Positions 7,677-16,555 are shown, counted from the first letter of the stretch. The stretch is DNA of 32,591 nucleotides from JBEHWX01 sp048498995 (GCA_048498995.1 JBEHWX010000067.1:1-32591), one strand, 5' to 3'. Notes: generated by a model not told the origin, from the sequence alone. Numbers and translations: made by a program.

Positions 7677-9242
7677 ATGGTACCATTTCCAACCGACGCG
7701 GAGCTTCCCTCGCGGACGCCGCTTCCGCTCACGCTCGACCTCGACCCGACCTCGCCGGTGCCGCTCGGCCGGCAGCTCTGCGACGCGCTGCGCGGCGCCA
7801 TCCTGGGAGGACGCCTCCGCCCGGGGGAGCGTCTGCCGGCCACGCGCATGCTGGCCGCCGAGCTCGGCATCTCCCGGAACACCGTCCTCTCGGCATTCGA
7901 CCACCTCCTCTCCGAGGGGTATCTCGTCGGGCGAACCGGCTCCGGCACCTACGTCACCACATCGCTCCCCGAGCATCTTCTCCACGCCGCGGCCCCGGAC
8001 CGCCCACGCGCCGCGCGGTCCAGGGCACGACCGGGACTTTCGCGGCGGGGCGCCACGCTGGCCGGCGTCAAGGTCACGCACGGTCCGCTGGTCGACGAAT
8101 CGCTTCCGTTCCAGACCAGGGGACCGGGGCTCGGCGAATTTCCGTTCGAGTTGTGGAATCGCATCGTAACGCGACATATTCGCTCGCTGCCGGAGGTGGC
8201 GTTCTCCTACGGAGACGCGGCAGGCTGGCCACCGCTGCGCGAGGCGATCGCCGGCTATCTCCGCAGCGCCCGCGCCGTCCGGTGCGAGGCCCGACAGGTG
8301 ATCGTTGTGGCCGGCGCGCAGCAGGCGATCGATCTGGCCGCGCGCGTCCTGCTCGATCCCGGCGACAAGGTTCTGCTGGAGGATCCCGGCTACCTCGGCA
8401 CGCGCGGCGCGCTCATCGGCGCCGGCGCGGAGATCGTTCCGGTCCCGGTCGACGCCGAGGGGATCGTGATCGACGAGGGAGCCCGACGCGCTCCGGATGC
8501 CCGGATGGTCTGCGTCACGCCGTCGCATCAGTATCCGCTCGGGATGATGATGAGCCTGGCGCGCCGTCTGCGGCTGCTCGACTGGGCGTCGAGCTCCGGA
8601 GCCTGGATTCTGGAGGATGACTACGATTCGGAATACCGCTACCGGGGGCGCCCCCTCTCGTCGCTGCAGGGGCTCGACGGGGAGGGACGGGTGATCTACG
8701 TCGGCACGTTCAGCAAGGTCCTCTTCCCCGGACTCCGGCTCGGCTACATGGTGGTGCCGGAGGATCTGGCCGATGCGTTCATCGCCGCGCGCGCCGCGGC
8801 CGACCGTCACGGCCCGATTCTGGAATCGGCTGCCGTGGCGACGTTCATCGAGGAGGGGCATTTCGCGCGGCATATCCGGCGGATGCGGGTGCTCTACGCG
8901 GAACGGCAGGCGACGCTCGTGGCCGCGGCGCGCAAGGAGCTGCACGGCGCTATCGAGGTGTCCCCTTCCGACGCCGGCATGCACCTGATCGGCTGGCTGC
9001 CGGAGGGAGCCTCCGACGTCGAGGCCTCGAAGCGCGCGCGGGAGGCCGGCGTGATAGCCCCACCGCTGACCGGCTACGCGATCGAGGCGAAGCTCCGCCC
9101 GGGCCTCGTCCTCGGCTACACCGCGTTCGATGAGAGAACGCTTCGTCGCGGCATGAAGGCGCTCGCGCGGGCGCTCGCCCCCGAGGAGCATGCGACGATG
9201 CCGACAGCCCGGAACGGTTCCGGGCGCGCGAAGAGACGTTGA
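7677..9242 (+). CDS. MocR-type transcriptional regulator (GntR wHTH fused to PLP aminotransferase domain)
   Basis: A 521-residue protein. Residues about 20-100 are a GntR winged helix: LGRQLCDALRGAILGGRLRP, GERLPATRMLAAELGISRNT, EGYLVGRTGSGTYV. From about residue 150 there is a fold-type I aminotransferase domain with GAQQAIDLAARVLLDPGDKV, EDPGY, EDDYDSEYRY and the PLP-lysine motif GTFSKVLFPGLRLGY. Length and order are standard for MocR proteins such as PdxR or GabR. It probably senses PLP or an amine through the aminotransferase domain and regulates the divergent FMN-protein/GNAT operon. The next gene starts five bases after its stop and may be cotranscribed. Confidence 0.92.
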   Translation: MVPFPTDAELPSRTPLPLTLDLDPTSPVPLGRQLCDALRGAILGGRLRPGERLPATRMLAAELGISRNTVLSAFDHLLSEGYLVGRTGSGTYVTTSLPEHLLHAAAPDRPRAARSRARPGLSRRGATLAGVKVTHGPLVDESLPFQTRGPGLGEFPFELWNRIVTRHIRSLPEVAFSYGDAAGWPPLREAIAGYLRSARAVRCEARQVIVVAGAQQAIDLAARVLLDPGDKVLLEDPGYLGTRGALIGAGAEIVPVPVDAEGIVIDEGARRAPDARMVCVTPSHQYPLGMMMSLARRLRLLDWASSSGAWILEDDYDSEYRYRGRPLSSLQGLDGEGRVIYVGTFSKVLFPGLRLGYMVVPEDLADAFIAARAAADRHGPILESAAVATFIEEGHFARHIRRMRVLYAERQATLVAAARKELHGAIEVSPSDAGMHLIGWLPEGASDVEASKRAREAGVIAPPLTGYAIEAKLRPGLVLGYTAFDERTLRRGMKALARALAPEEHATMPTARNGSGRAKRR

Positions 9243-9246
9243 CGCA

Positions 9247-10368
9247 ATGACGATGCCGACCGTGACCAGATCGACGCCGGAGGAGGAGCCGCTTGCGCGG
9301 GTGCGCGCGCTCGTGCTCGCCCACGGATGGAACTCGACCGTCTACCAGATCATCAACCCGGGCATCGACCACTGGTTCTCGGCCGATGGCGAGGCGGTGG
9401 TCGGCTACGTCCGCTGGGGCGGACGGCGCGTGGTGGCCGGCGCGCCGGTCTGCGCCTCCGGCCGGCTCCCGGAGGTGACGGCGGAGTTCGAGGCTGACGC
9501 CCGCCGCCAGGGAGAGTATGTCTGCTACTTCGGCGCGGAGGGACGTCTGGAGCATCTGGTGCACGACCGTCACGACCACGCCATGGCGCTTCTCGGCGCG
9601 CAGCCGGTCTGGGATCCGCGGGGATGGGAGGAGATCATCACCGGACGCGCCTCGCTCCGCGCGCAGCTCAACCGCGCGCGCAACAAGCACGTTCTCGTCG
9701 AGGAGTGGTCCACCGATCGGGCCACGCGCAATCCGGCGCTGGTGGAGTGTCTGGAGCAGTGGCTTTCGACGCGGGGCCTGCCGCCGCTTCACTTTCTGGT
9801 GGAGCCAGCGACGCTCGAGCGGCTGTTCGATCGGCGGATCTTCGTGGCCGAACAGCGCGGGCACGTCGTGGGGTTTCTGGTGGCCTCGCCGGTGCCACAG
9901 CGCAACGGCTGGCTGATCGAGCAGATCGTGCGCGGCTGGGACGCCCCCAACGGCACCGCGGAGCTGATGATCGACGCGGCGATGCGGGCCCTGGCGCGCG
10001 ACGCTGCCGAATACGTGACGCTCGGCCTTGCTCCCCTCTCCGACCGCGCCGGCGTGGCGACGAACGAGCCGGTCTGGCTGCGCCTGGCCTTCCACTGGGT
10101 GCGCGCCCACGGCTCCCGCTTCTACAACTTCCGCGGGCTCGAGACCTTCAAGGCGAAGTTCCGTCCCGACTCGTGGGAGGCGGTCTACGCCATCTCGAAC
10201 GAGCGACAATTTTCGATCGGCTCGCTCCGCGCGATCGCCGGAGCGTTCAGCAACGGAAGCCCGATCCTCCTGGTGCTCCACGCGCTGGCGCGCGCCCTGA
10301 CCACCGAGATCGGCTGGGGCGCCGCGAGGATCCGCCGCGGTCTCTCCCACGACGGACACGCCCGTTGA
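9247..10368 (+). CDS. DUF2156 protein (soluble phosphatidylglycerol lysyltransferase-like GNAT fold)
   Basis: A 373-residue protein with no membrane segments. The N-terminal half (GVVGYVRWGGRRVVAGAPV-like region, EGRLEHLV) and the C-terminal half with ASLRAQLNRARNK, GVATNEPVWL and FYNFRGLETFKAKFRPDSW match the catalytic C-terminal domain of MprF (DUF2156, tandem GNAT folds). MprF transfers amino acids from aminoacyl-tRNA to lipids. Soluble stand-alone relatives have other or unknown acceptors. The gene starts five bases after the MocR stop, so coexpression is likely. A tRNA-dependent activity would be interesting given the tRNA-like RNAs 7 kb downstream, but nothing in the sequence links them. 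Confidence 0.82.
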   Translation: MTMPTVTRSTPEEEPLARVRALVLAHGWNSTVYQIINPGIDHWFSADGEAVVGYVRWGGRRVVAGAPVCASGRLPEVTAEFEADARRQGEYVCYFGAEGRLEHLVHDRHDHAMALLGAQPVWDPRGWEEIITGRASLRAQLNRARNKHVLVEEWSTDRATRNPALVECLEQWLSTRGLPPLHFLVEPATLERLFDRRIFVAEQRGHVVGFLVASPVPQRNGWLIEQIVRGWDAPNGTAELMIDAAMRALARDAAEYVTLGLAPLSDRAGVATNEPVWLRLAFHWVRAHGSRFYNFRGLETFKAKFRPDSWEAVYAISNERQFSIGSLRAIAGAFSNGSPILLVLHALARALTTEIGWGAARIRRGLSHDGHAR

Positions 10369-10466
10369 TCCCTCGGATGCGGAACGATCGGGCGCCGAGC
10401 GCCAACCCGAGGACGGAAGCCGCGCGCCGCATCGGAACGATCGCGATATTCACGCCGCGCCCACAT

Positions 10467-10502
10467 CCGGCATACGAAACGTAGCCGGCATGCGAAACGT
10501 GG
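10467..10502. repeat. 18-bp direct repeat, two copies
   Basis: CCGGCATACGAAACGTAG is followed directly by CCGGCATGCGAAACGTGG, with two differences. It lies in the 330-base gene-free stretch 10369-10698, which also holds a REP-like hairpin at 10524 and GC-rich sequence related to the repeats at 13434-13690. Confidence 0.75.
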
Positions 10503-10523
10503 CCCTCTGCGATTCGGGCGTAG

Positions 10524-10545
10524 GGGCGGCCCCCTGTGGCCGCCC
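10524..10545. repeat. GC-rich REP-like hairpin
   Basis: GGGCGGCC and GGCCGCCC flank CCCTGT. The stem is identical to that of the terminator at 4364-4385, but no T-run follows. This supports a dispersed hairpin family with the preceding word GTAGG seen at other copies. Confidence 0.6.
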
Positions 10546-10698
10546 TGCCATCATGCCGCGAGATTTCGTACGGGCGTCCTCGTGGCCGCGCGGTAGAAGA
10601 GCGCACGCCGAGGACGCGCGCCTACCAGACGCGCCTACCGGTTGTCCGATCGGGAGCGGCGGCCGGCAACGATCGAACCACAGTTTTCCGGAGCATCA

Positions 10699-11241
10699 AT
10701 GAACGAACACCCGGCCCCCGAACCGATGGAGCGGGAGCCTTCACGTTCCGAGCGGCGCCCGCGCGGCGAGGCCTGGAGCACGCTCCTCCTCCCGACCGCG
10801 TTGATCCTCGGGCTGGCGCTTCTGCTCGGCCTGCAATCGCGCGGCATCTCCGGCGCGCCGGAGCACACGCCGTCGCCGATCGAGCATTGGCTGGAAGTCG
10901 TCTTCGGGTATCTGTCCGCGGCGGCGGAAGTGGCCGCGGCACTGGTGATCGGCGTGGCGATCGTCCGCGGGATCTTCGAGTTTCTCGCCGGCTTCTTCCG
11001 ACGCGCCCCCTCGGCGCAGGAGGAGACCGAGGCGATCCGGATCAGGCTCGGACGCTCCCTCGCCTTGGGGCTCGAGTTCACCGTCGCCAGCGACATTCTC
11101 CGCACGGCGGTGGCGCCGACACGGGAGGATATCCTGAACCTCGGCGCGATCGTTCTGCTCCGGACCCTCCTCAACTACTTCCTGGAGCGGGAGATCCGAA
11201 GCGGCGATGAGCGCCGCGCGCCCGCGTCGATGCGCGACTGA
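10699..11241 (+). CDS. DUF1622 family integral membrane protein
   Basis: A 180-residue protein with a charged cytoplasmic N-terminus, a membrane helix at about 27-45 (LLLPTALILGLALLLG), a second at about 70-95 (AAAEVAAALVIGVAIV) and a third near 145-160. The block RIRLGRSLALGLEFTVASDI followed by LRTAVAPT and LLRTLLNYFLEREI is the hallmark of DUF1622. GGAG seven bases upstream supports the ATG at 10699. The function of the family is unknown. The gene appears to be monocistronic. Confidence 0.85.
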   Translation: MNEHPAPEPMEREPSRSERRPRGEAWSTLLLPTALILGLALLLGLQSRGISGAPEHTPSPIEHWLEVVFGYLSAAAEVAAALVIGVAIVRGIFEFLAGFFRRAPSAQEETEAIRIRLGRSLALGLEFTVASDILRTAVAPTREDILNLGAIVLLRTLLNYFLEREIRSGDERRAPASMRD

Positions 11242-11350
11242 CGCGGCCGCTCCCCCACGTGGCCCGCTCGCCGGGGAATCGTAGATTCGCACCGCGCTTC
11301 CAGGGGGACTCATGCCCCGCGCTCGATCACATGTCATCTTCGCTACGTCG

Positions 11351-11701
11351 ATGGATCTCGATACGCTCCGCACCTACTGCCTCTCGAAGAAGGGAACCTC
11401 CGAGGATACGCCGTTCGGCGAGGAGGTTCTCGTCTTCCGCGTCCTCGGCAAGATCTTCGCGCTGACGCCGACAGACGCCATTCCCGGCCGGGTGAATCTG
11501 AAGTGCGATCCGGAGCGCGCCGTCGAGCTCCGGGAGCGCTACGAATCGGTGCTTCCCGGCTATCACATGAGCAAGAAGCATTGGAACACGGTCCTCTTCG
11601 ACGGCGACATTCCCGATCGGGAGATCCGCGGGCTGATCGATCACTCCTACGAGCTGATCGTCGCCTCGCTGCCGGCGAAGCACCGGAAGGAGCTCGAATA
11701 A
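11351..11701 (+). CDS. MmcQ/YjbR family protein
   Basis: A 116-residue protein of the YjbR fold (CyaY-like, DNA-binding-like). Visible family features are the start MDLDTLRTYCLSKKGTSED, TPFGEEVLVFRVLGKIFAL, NLKCDPERAVELRERY, PGYHMSKKHWNTV and the C-terminal LIDHSYELIVASLP. The start at 11351 matches the usual N-terminus of the family. An alternative ATG at 11312 adds 13 residues and has a better Shine-Dalgarno (AGGGGGA), so that start cannot be excluded. The function is unknown. Confidence 0.9.
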   Translation: MDLDTLRTYCLSKKGTSEDTPFGEEVLVFRVLGKIFALTPTDAIPGRVNLKCDPERAVELRERYESVLPGYHMSKKHWNTVLFDGDIPDREIRGLIDHSYELIVASLPAKHRKELE

Positions 11702-11834
11702 GTCGGACGTCCGCCCGCGCGCTCCGTCTCATCTTCACGCCCCGCATCGTCGTTCACGTGCATCCATCAGGGCGGATCCGGCGCGCCCCGCATCGTGATT
11801 CCTCCTCGACCGCCGGCAACACTCTCATTCTTCG

Positions 11835-12485
11835 ATGAAACCGCTCAGGATTCTCCCGCACCGCATGCTTGCGGCGCTCTTCCCGCTCCTGGCCGCCTGC
11901 GGCAAGCACGAGGTCAGCGCCCCCTCCAATCCCACCGAGATGATGCCGCTCAAGGTCGGCAACGCGTGGATGGGACGCACGAGCACGGCCGACGGCACAT
12001 TCACCTTCGACACGCTCGCGGTCGTCGCCGACACGGCCGTGGGGGCCGAGCACTGGCTCGTCACCGGCGATGGAGTCCGATGGATCAACCGTGGTCCGGC
12101 GCTCCTCCAGGCATCGCGCGGATCGTCGGAGATCCGGCGCGAGGCGATGATGAACGTGGTCGAGGGAGATACCTTCGCCGATCACGGCACGCTCCCCCCG
12201 ATCGCCGGCGACAGCACCCGTCAGGGGAAGTATCGCGTCTTCTCGATCGTCACCTCGACGCATGAGAACGTGGAGATCCTGGCCGGACAGTTCTCCGGCA
12301 TCAAGGCGGTCTGGCACGCGGTCGACGAGCAGGGGAACGAGGTACCGGGCCCGCTCGGCATCGGAGGATATTCGGTCTGGGTGCCGGGCATCGGCAAGGT
12401 GCTGGAGATGGCGTTCAATCGCGGAAGCGACAACCAGCCGGTCTTCCGGAAGAAATGGGAGCTGGTGAACGTGGAGATGAAGTAG
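11835..12485 (+). CDS. Predicted outer or periplasmic lipoprotein, unknown family
   Basis: A 216-residue protein with a basic N-terminus and lipobox PLLAAC. The mature part contains MPLKVGNAWMGR, a phrase common in secreted bacterial proteins that begin 'yfPL..Gn.W.y', and a C-terminal region with GGYSVWVPGIGKVLEMAF. This is a repeated-strand sequence like other beta-rich lipoproteins that report on 'GNxW' domains. It has no catalytic motif and ends with TAG. It appears monocistronic between gaps of 133 and 221 bases, in which I see no genes. Confidence 0.75.
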   Translation: MKPLRILPHRMLAALFPLLAACGKHEVSAPSNPTEMMPLKVGNAWMGRTSTADGTFTFDTLAVVADTAVGAEHWLVTGDGVRWINRGPALLQASRGSSEIRREAMMNVVEGDTFADHGTLPPIAGDSTRQGKYRVFSIVTSTHENVEILAGQFSGIKAVWHAVDEQGNEVPGPLGIGGYSVWVPGIGKVLEMAFNRGSDNQPVFRKKWELVNVEMK

Positions 12486-12706
12486 GCCGATCGTCCGGAT
12501 GACGCCGGAATCGCGATCGCGCGGAGCGCCGGACGGCCGCGCGGGGCGAACCTCCGCGTGAAACGATATCCGGATGGTCACATTCCTCTCCGACCCGTGT
12601 CTTTGAGCCGGACATGCTCGCCGCGCGAGGTTGCGTGTCTCATGCAAGAGCCGGGGGAAGCGATCGTCCCGGTATACCGGCTATCTTACATCACTGGATA
12701 AGGTCG

Positions 12707-13285
12707 ATGAAGCTACCATACATCCTTCCGCTGCTGGCCACGCTGGCCTGCCTCGCCTGCTCGAAATCGACCGATCCCGACACGGGGTCGGAGCCTGTCT
12801 TCACTGGCCTGCACGTGACGGCCGAGGACGGGCGGCAGCTTCGCACGTACAAGAGTCCGGCCGATCCCCTGACGGAATCACGCTCCGGAAGTGGAGGGGG
12901 CGGCGGAGTCGGGGTGGGCATAACCGGATATCGGTTCGAGAATCCCTACCCCAATCCGGCCTCGACCGTGAACATCACCTTCTCGGTCCCGGCCTCCGGA
13001 TCGGTGACGGTTCGCGCGGCCCGTGAGCCCCGATCGGGGGAAAGCGGCACGCCGATCTCCACGCTGGTCGGCAACATACCGGCGGCCAAGGGACTCATTC
13101 TCTCCGCGGTGCCCCTCGATGCCATGCTGGCGACCGGCATGCACACCATCAGCTGGAGATTCAGCGAGGATGCCACCCAGCCCTCGGCATACTATCGGAT
13201 CTTCGTATCGGTCAGAGACACCGTGCTCTGGCACGACGTGTTCATGTATCGCTCGCCGAATGAGCTCCCCGAGGATCTTCGATAG
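12707..13285 (+). CDS. Lipoprotein with FlgD-Ig/sorting-like PNP motif
   Basis: A 192-residue protein with the lipobox LACLAC followed by SKSTDPDTG. After a glycine-rich linker (SGSGGGGGVGVG) comes FENPYPNPASTVNITFSVPA, the signature of FlgD-Ig-like and type IX sorting modules. Here it sits in the middle of the protein and is extended by a beta-rich C-terminus (SAYYRIFVSVRDTVLWHDVF). AGG four bases before the ATG supports the start. It is probably surface-exposed. It is followed by a strong terminator. Confidence 0.75.
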   Translation: MKLPYILPLLATLACLACSKSTDPDTGSEPVFTGLHVTAEDGRQLRTYKSPADPLTESRSGSGGGGGVGVGITGYRFENPYPNPASTVNITFSVPASGSVTVRAAREPRSGESGTPISTLVGNIPAAKGLILSAVPLDAMLATGMHTISWRFSEDATQPSAYYRIFVSVRDTVLWHDVFMYRSPNELPEDLR

Positions 13286-13328
13286 TCGGGCAAGCGAGCC
13301 TGAAGAAATTTCCATTCCCTGAAATGAA

Positions 13329-13380
13329 CAACCGGGAGGGACACGGCCATCAGGCCATGTTTCCTCCCGGTTGTCGTTTT
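13329..13380 (+). terminator. Rho-independent terminator after the PNP-motif lipoprotein
   Basis: CAACCGGGAGG (13329-13339) pairs perfectly with CCTCCCGGTTG (13363-13373). A nested GGCC-ATCA-GGCC stem lies in the loop, and TCGTTTT follows. It lies 44 bases after the stop codon. Confidence 0.85.
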
Positions 13381-13433
13381 CGGCCGCCTCTCACGAGCGA
13401 CATCTCCATCATGCACACTCCCGTATCCGCACC

Positions 13434-13690
13434 GGCGCGGCCTGAGGAGCCGCGCCTACCGGGTACGGAATCCACGCCTCAGGATGGTAGGCGCACGTCT
13501 TCAGCGTGCGCCATTGTTGCCACGGCAAGCCCCTGCTCGACACCATGGTAGGCGCACATCGTCAGCGTGCGCCATTGGTGCCACGGCAAGCCCCTGCTCG
13601 ACACCGTGGTAGGCGCACATCTTCAGCGTGCGCGTGGCGTCCTCAGGATCTCGTCGTTATCCAGGCGCGGCCTGAAGAGCCGCGCCTACC
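13434..13690. repeat. 61-bp tandem repeats with REP hairpins, bounded by GC hairpins
   Basis: A 61-bp unit starting ATGGTAGGCGCAC begins at 13484 and 13545. A third truncated copy begins at 13606. Each unit contains a GGCGCACG...CGTGCGCC hairpin (loop TCTTCAG or similar) and the non-palindromic filler CCACGGCAAGCCCCTGCTCG. The cluster is bounded on both sides by near-identical hairpins (13434-13460 and 13664-13690) made of GGCGCGGC and GCCGCGCC followed by TACC. A related hairpin lies at 20526. This looks like a REP/BIME-type mobile hairpin family. Confidence 0.85.
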
Positions 13691-13730
13691 AGGTACGAGG
13701 CGCACGAAATGCCGGATCGTGGCGCGCCCC

Positions 13731-14393
13731 TCACATCGTCATCGCAAACTCGGTATGAACGCCATTGAGCGGCATGATCGCGAAATCGTCCAGCGTGATC
13801 GTGTAGGCCGGCCGCGCGCCATCGCTCAGAAAGCGGAGCGCGACCTCGCAGGCCACCGTGCTGGCCAGCTGCGCCAGGGTACGGGCCAGCGGGTAATCGC
13901 AGACATCGTCGTTCACGGCGGACGGAACGCGGTACTCGTCGTTCCAGATGATCTCCGCGTAGCCGTCGGCCAGCCCCGCGTGCAGACAGGGCATGTTTCG
14001 CGCCCGGCTCCAGTCGGTCACCGCGCGGCGCGCCATGCTGTTGTCGAACGTGTCGATCACCAGATCGGCGCCGGCCAGCAGCCTGGCGGCGTTCCGATCG
14101 TTCAGCTCGGTCGCGACCGGCTCGACCTCGGCGCCCACGGCGCGGTAGAGCGCCGCGGCAAGCACCTTCGCCTTGAACGCGCCGATGTCGCTCCGGACAT
14201 AGGGCTGCGTTGAAAGGTTTCGCTCCTCGACCCTGTCGCGATCGATCACGGTCACGTTCCGGACGCCGGAGCGGACCAGGGTCTCGGCGATATTGGCGCC
14301 GAGCGCTCCGGCTCCGCAGATCGCCACGCGACGCCGCCCGAGCCGGTCGAGGATCGGTGCGCCGCGGTGTAGTATCTCGTGGTATAGCATCAT
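13731..14393 (-). CDS. Short ThiF/E1-like adenylating enzyme
   Basis: A 220-residue Rossmann protein of the E1/ThiF/MoeB superfamily. It shows the ATP-binding glycine motif GAGALG (27-32), the acidic strand end VIDRD (49-53), the conserved RNLSTQ (58-63), KAK (74-76) and LVIDTFDN (111-118) with the metal-binding aspartate. Canonical MoeB/ThiF proteins are about 245-250 residues. The zinc Cys pairs of MoeB are not visible. Cys165 in NDDVCDYPLARTL is a candidate thioester cysteine (inference). GGAGAA seven bases upstream supports the start. It is the last gene of a minus-strand three-gene cassette with two unknown proteins. It should adenylate the C-terminal glycine of a ubiquitin-like protein. 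The 66-residue protein at 20845 is a candidate. Confidence 0.88.
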   Translation of the reverse strand: MMLYHEILHRGAPILDRLGRRRVAICGAGALGANIAETLVRSGVRNVTVIDRDRVEERNLSTQPYVRSDIGAFKAKVLAAALYRAVGAEVEPVATELNDRNAARLLAGADLVIDTFDNSMARRAVTDWSRARNMPCLHAGLADGYAEIIWNDEYRVPSAVNDDVCDYPLARTLAQLASTVACEVALRFLSDGARPAYTITLDDFAIMPLNGVHTEFAMTM

Positions 14394-14473
14394 CTCAGTT
14401 CTCCATGCATACGGTTGTCATCTCATCACGACGTCGTTCTCGATCAGATATCCGAGTCTCGCGCCGGCGCGGA

Positions 14474-15340
14474 CTACATCCACTCCGGCCGCTCCTCGAC
14501 CACGCCGACCAGCGACGCCAGATCGAAGTCGCCATCACGTCCGCTGAGGCAGATGCCGGCCGAGACCACGGAGAGATCCCGCTTGGTCACCAGCGACATG
14601 TGGCGCGCGTCGTCGGCCGTCATCCATTCCACCTGCCATTGATCGCCGCGATCGGTATAGCCTATCAGGCGGGCGCCGCCGATGCGGAGGGCGCGCGCCA
14701 GGCGCCCCTCCACCTGCGCCGGCGAGGCCGTTGCGGGGAGCATGCCGGGGAAGCGCGCCAGCGCGTAGGCCGCGCGACGCTCCGGGGTGAGCCCGGCAAC
14801 GCGCAGCTCCCCGGGATCGCGGCCGAGCGCGAGCCCGGCGCGAAGCCGCTCGGCAAGACGCGGATCGTCGCGCCGGTCGAGCTCCTCGAACCAGAAGCTG
14901 CCGCCATCCCACCGGGCGATCACCCGGTCGAAGCGGTTCCCCTCATCGACCAGATGGACAACGGCGGGGTCCGGATCGGGATCGCCGGGACGACGCGTCG
15001 GGGGAATCGGCATCGCGCTCCAGCTCCGGCGCGCCAGCCGCTCCATCAGGATCAGCCGTCGGGCCGGCAGCAGCGCCAGATAGCGCCGGGCATCGGTCCA
15101 GCCGGCTTCCCGCACCAGACGCGCGCTCCGCGCATCGACCGGCGCGAACAGGCCGATCCCCTCGAATCGTTCCGGCTCGATCTGGAACGTCTGCACTATC
15201 CCCTCCACGCGCACCCGCACCGTTCCTCCCGGAAGCACGGGCGCGATGAACGTGGCCGAGGCGAAGGCGCGCTCCGCCTCGGCCAGCCGCTCTATCAGTT
15301 TCAGAATCCTGGTCATCATCACTCCATGCTCATCTACCAT
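14474..15340 (-). CDS. Unknown protein in the ThiF cassette
   Basis: A 288-residue soluble protein I do not recognise. The N-terminal region (FIAPVLPGGTVRVRVEGIVQ, TFQIEPERFEGIGLFAP) looks like a small beta-barrel or OB-like domain. The middle is helical and arginine-rich. The C-terminal part (WQVEWMTADDARHMSLVTKR, ICLSGRDGDFDLASLVGVV) looks alpha/beta. The start at 15340 is chosen because GGAGAG precedes it by seven bases. MMTR eight codons later is an alternative. It lies 34 bases after the upstream gene and 80 bases before the E1-like gene, in one apparent operon. The basic first half would fit RNA binding, which is only an inference. Confidence 0.75.
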   Translation of the reverse strand: MVDEHGVMMTRILKLIERLAEAERAFASATFIAPVLPGGTVRVRVEGIVQTFQIEPERFEGIGLFAPVDARSARLVREAGWTDARRYLALLPARRLILMERLARRSWSAMPIPPTRRPGDPDPDPAVVHLVDEGNRFDRVIARWDGGSFWFEELDRRDDPRLAERLRAGLALGRDPGELRVAGLTPERRAAYALARFPGMLPATASPAQVEGRLARALRIGGARLIGYTDRGDQWQVEWMTADDARHMSLVTKRDLSVVSAGICLSGRDGDFDLASLVGVVEERPEWM

Positions 15341-15374
15341 CGTATCTCTCTCTCCGGCACGCTTGCGCGCGGAG

Positions 15375-16340
15375 TCACAGTTCGAGCAGTTGAAACCGCG
15401 TCCGCTCCAGGTTCGAGGCGTTCCGACGCATCCAGCGGTTATCCCGCGCGAGGAACTCCGGAAGGGCGTCGCACTCCCGGAAGCAGAAGCTTCGCGGGAG
15501 GCTGGAGTAGATGGAGCGTGGCGGCGCGGTGCCACGGATCCTCTTCAGCAGCGCGCCGCTCTCGTGCGTGTGATAGAAGATTCTCCCGATCCCCAGCTCC
15601 TTTCTGATGAACTCGATCGTCGCGGCGAGCGTTATCTCGTCCCACACCTTCAGGTGAGGCGCCAGCGCCATCTCGATGTAGGAATTGATCGTGGACCACT
15701 CGTTGAACCGCTGGCGGTAATTCGGCGTGCCGGCGCCGCACTTGCGCTCTTCCTCGGCCCGCTCGCGCAGCCAGCGCTCCCGCGCCAGGGCGCGCCGGAT
15801 CCAGTCGTTCTGTATCTCCTCGATCAGCGCCTCGCCAGTCGAAAGGTCGAGATCGATCCTCGCCCAGGAGAGGGTGAGCAGCTCCCCGCCGGCGACCGGA
15901 TGCGCCCGGCCGATGAACGGGTGCATTCCCTCGCGCGGGCGGAGCAGTCGCCGGTAGATCTCGTTGTGCCGCCCGGTGAAGTTCACCTGAAGCACCAGAT
16001 TGTGCCCGGGGCGCGTGGTCTGGTAGTGGCTGAGCTGGCGTCGCGTCGTGGAGTATCCCCAGCTTCCGAAGGTCAGCAGGTACTCCACGCTCTCGCAGGG
16101 AGCACCGAGCTCCAGCAGGTCGCGCGTGAGCACTCCCTCCCCCAGCATCGCCAGGACGCTTCTGATCGGCGGCCGCTCCAGCAGCCGCGCGAACGCGCTC
16201 CGCTTCAGCTCGCGGACCGACATGCCGTCTCCGATGACGTGGGCGAGCAGCATGGCCGCGTAGCGATCCTTGTAGTACCGGAGCAGGCGTCGCTCCGTCG
16301 GCAGACACTCGTCGATGGTCCGCAGTTCCTCGATTCTCAT
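15375..16340 (-). CDS. Unknown protein with EIQxDW motif in the ThiF cassette
   Basis: A 321-residue protein. The central segment ARIDLDLSTGEALIEEIQND followed by W resembles the EIQSDW motif seen in large polyvalent proteins of phages and conjugative elements. The downstream WDEITLAATIEFIRKELGI and SIYSSLPRSFCF would fit the rest of such a domain (comparison from memory). HTHESG (near residue 279) recalls a metal-binding HxH, but the rest of a JAB motif is absent. The start MRIEELRT at 16340 was chosen because the upstream extension is Arg-rich and non-protein-like. It is the first gene of the cassette and is divergent from the VOC gene. The function is unknown. Confidence 0.72.
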   Translation of the reverse strand: MRIEELRTIDECLPTERRLLRYYKDRYAAMLLAHVIGDGMSVRELKRSAFARLLERPPIRSVLAMLGEGVLTRDLLELGAPCESVEYLLTFGSWGYSTTRRQLSHYQTTRPGHNLVLQVNFTGRHNEIYRRLLRPREGMHPFIGRAHPVAGGELLTLSWARIDLDLSTGEALIEEIQNDWIRRALARERWLRERAEEERKCGAGTPNYRQRFNEWSTINSYIEMALAPHLKVWDEITLAATIEFIRKELGIGRIFYHTHESGALLKRIRGTAPPRSIYSSLPRSFCFRECDALPEFLARDNRWMRRNASNLERTRFQLLEL

Positions 16341-16555
16341 GATGGTTCCATCATCCGGCGCGCCGGCCGTCAGCCGGGCGAGCCGCGTGGGTACGGGTTT
16401 CGTCGATCGTATGGTGGCCGCGCGGCGGCGCGCGTGGCGATGCGCTCCCCGGCCCGACACGAAGTCGGATCAGAGAAGAGGAGATATCGCTTCTCCCTAC
16501 TTTTGTCGTTCGGCACGCGCATGACCGATCCTTCCTGTTTTCTGTATGAACTGAT

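Noticed and set aside
13484..13632. CRISPR array or protein-coding repeat
   Set aside because: Whole 61-bp units repeat including the 'spacer' part, and the hairpins match a REP pattern. The open frames across it are shadows.
15341..15535. Longer N-terminus for the 288-residue protein
   Set aside because: The extension overlaps the upstream gene's coding end, and a better ribosome binding site precedes 15340.
15460..15560. JAB/MPN peptidase in the ThiF cassette
   Set aside because: HTHESG has an HxH but lacks the downstream S-x-x-D spacing of a JAMM motif.
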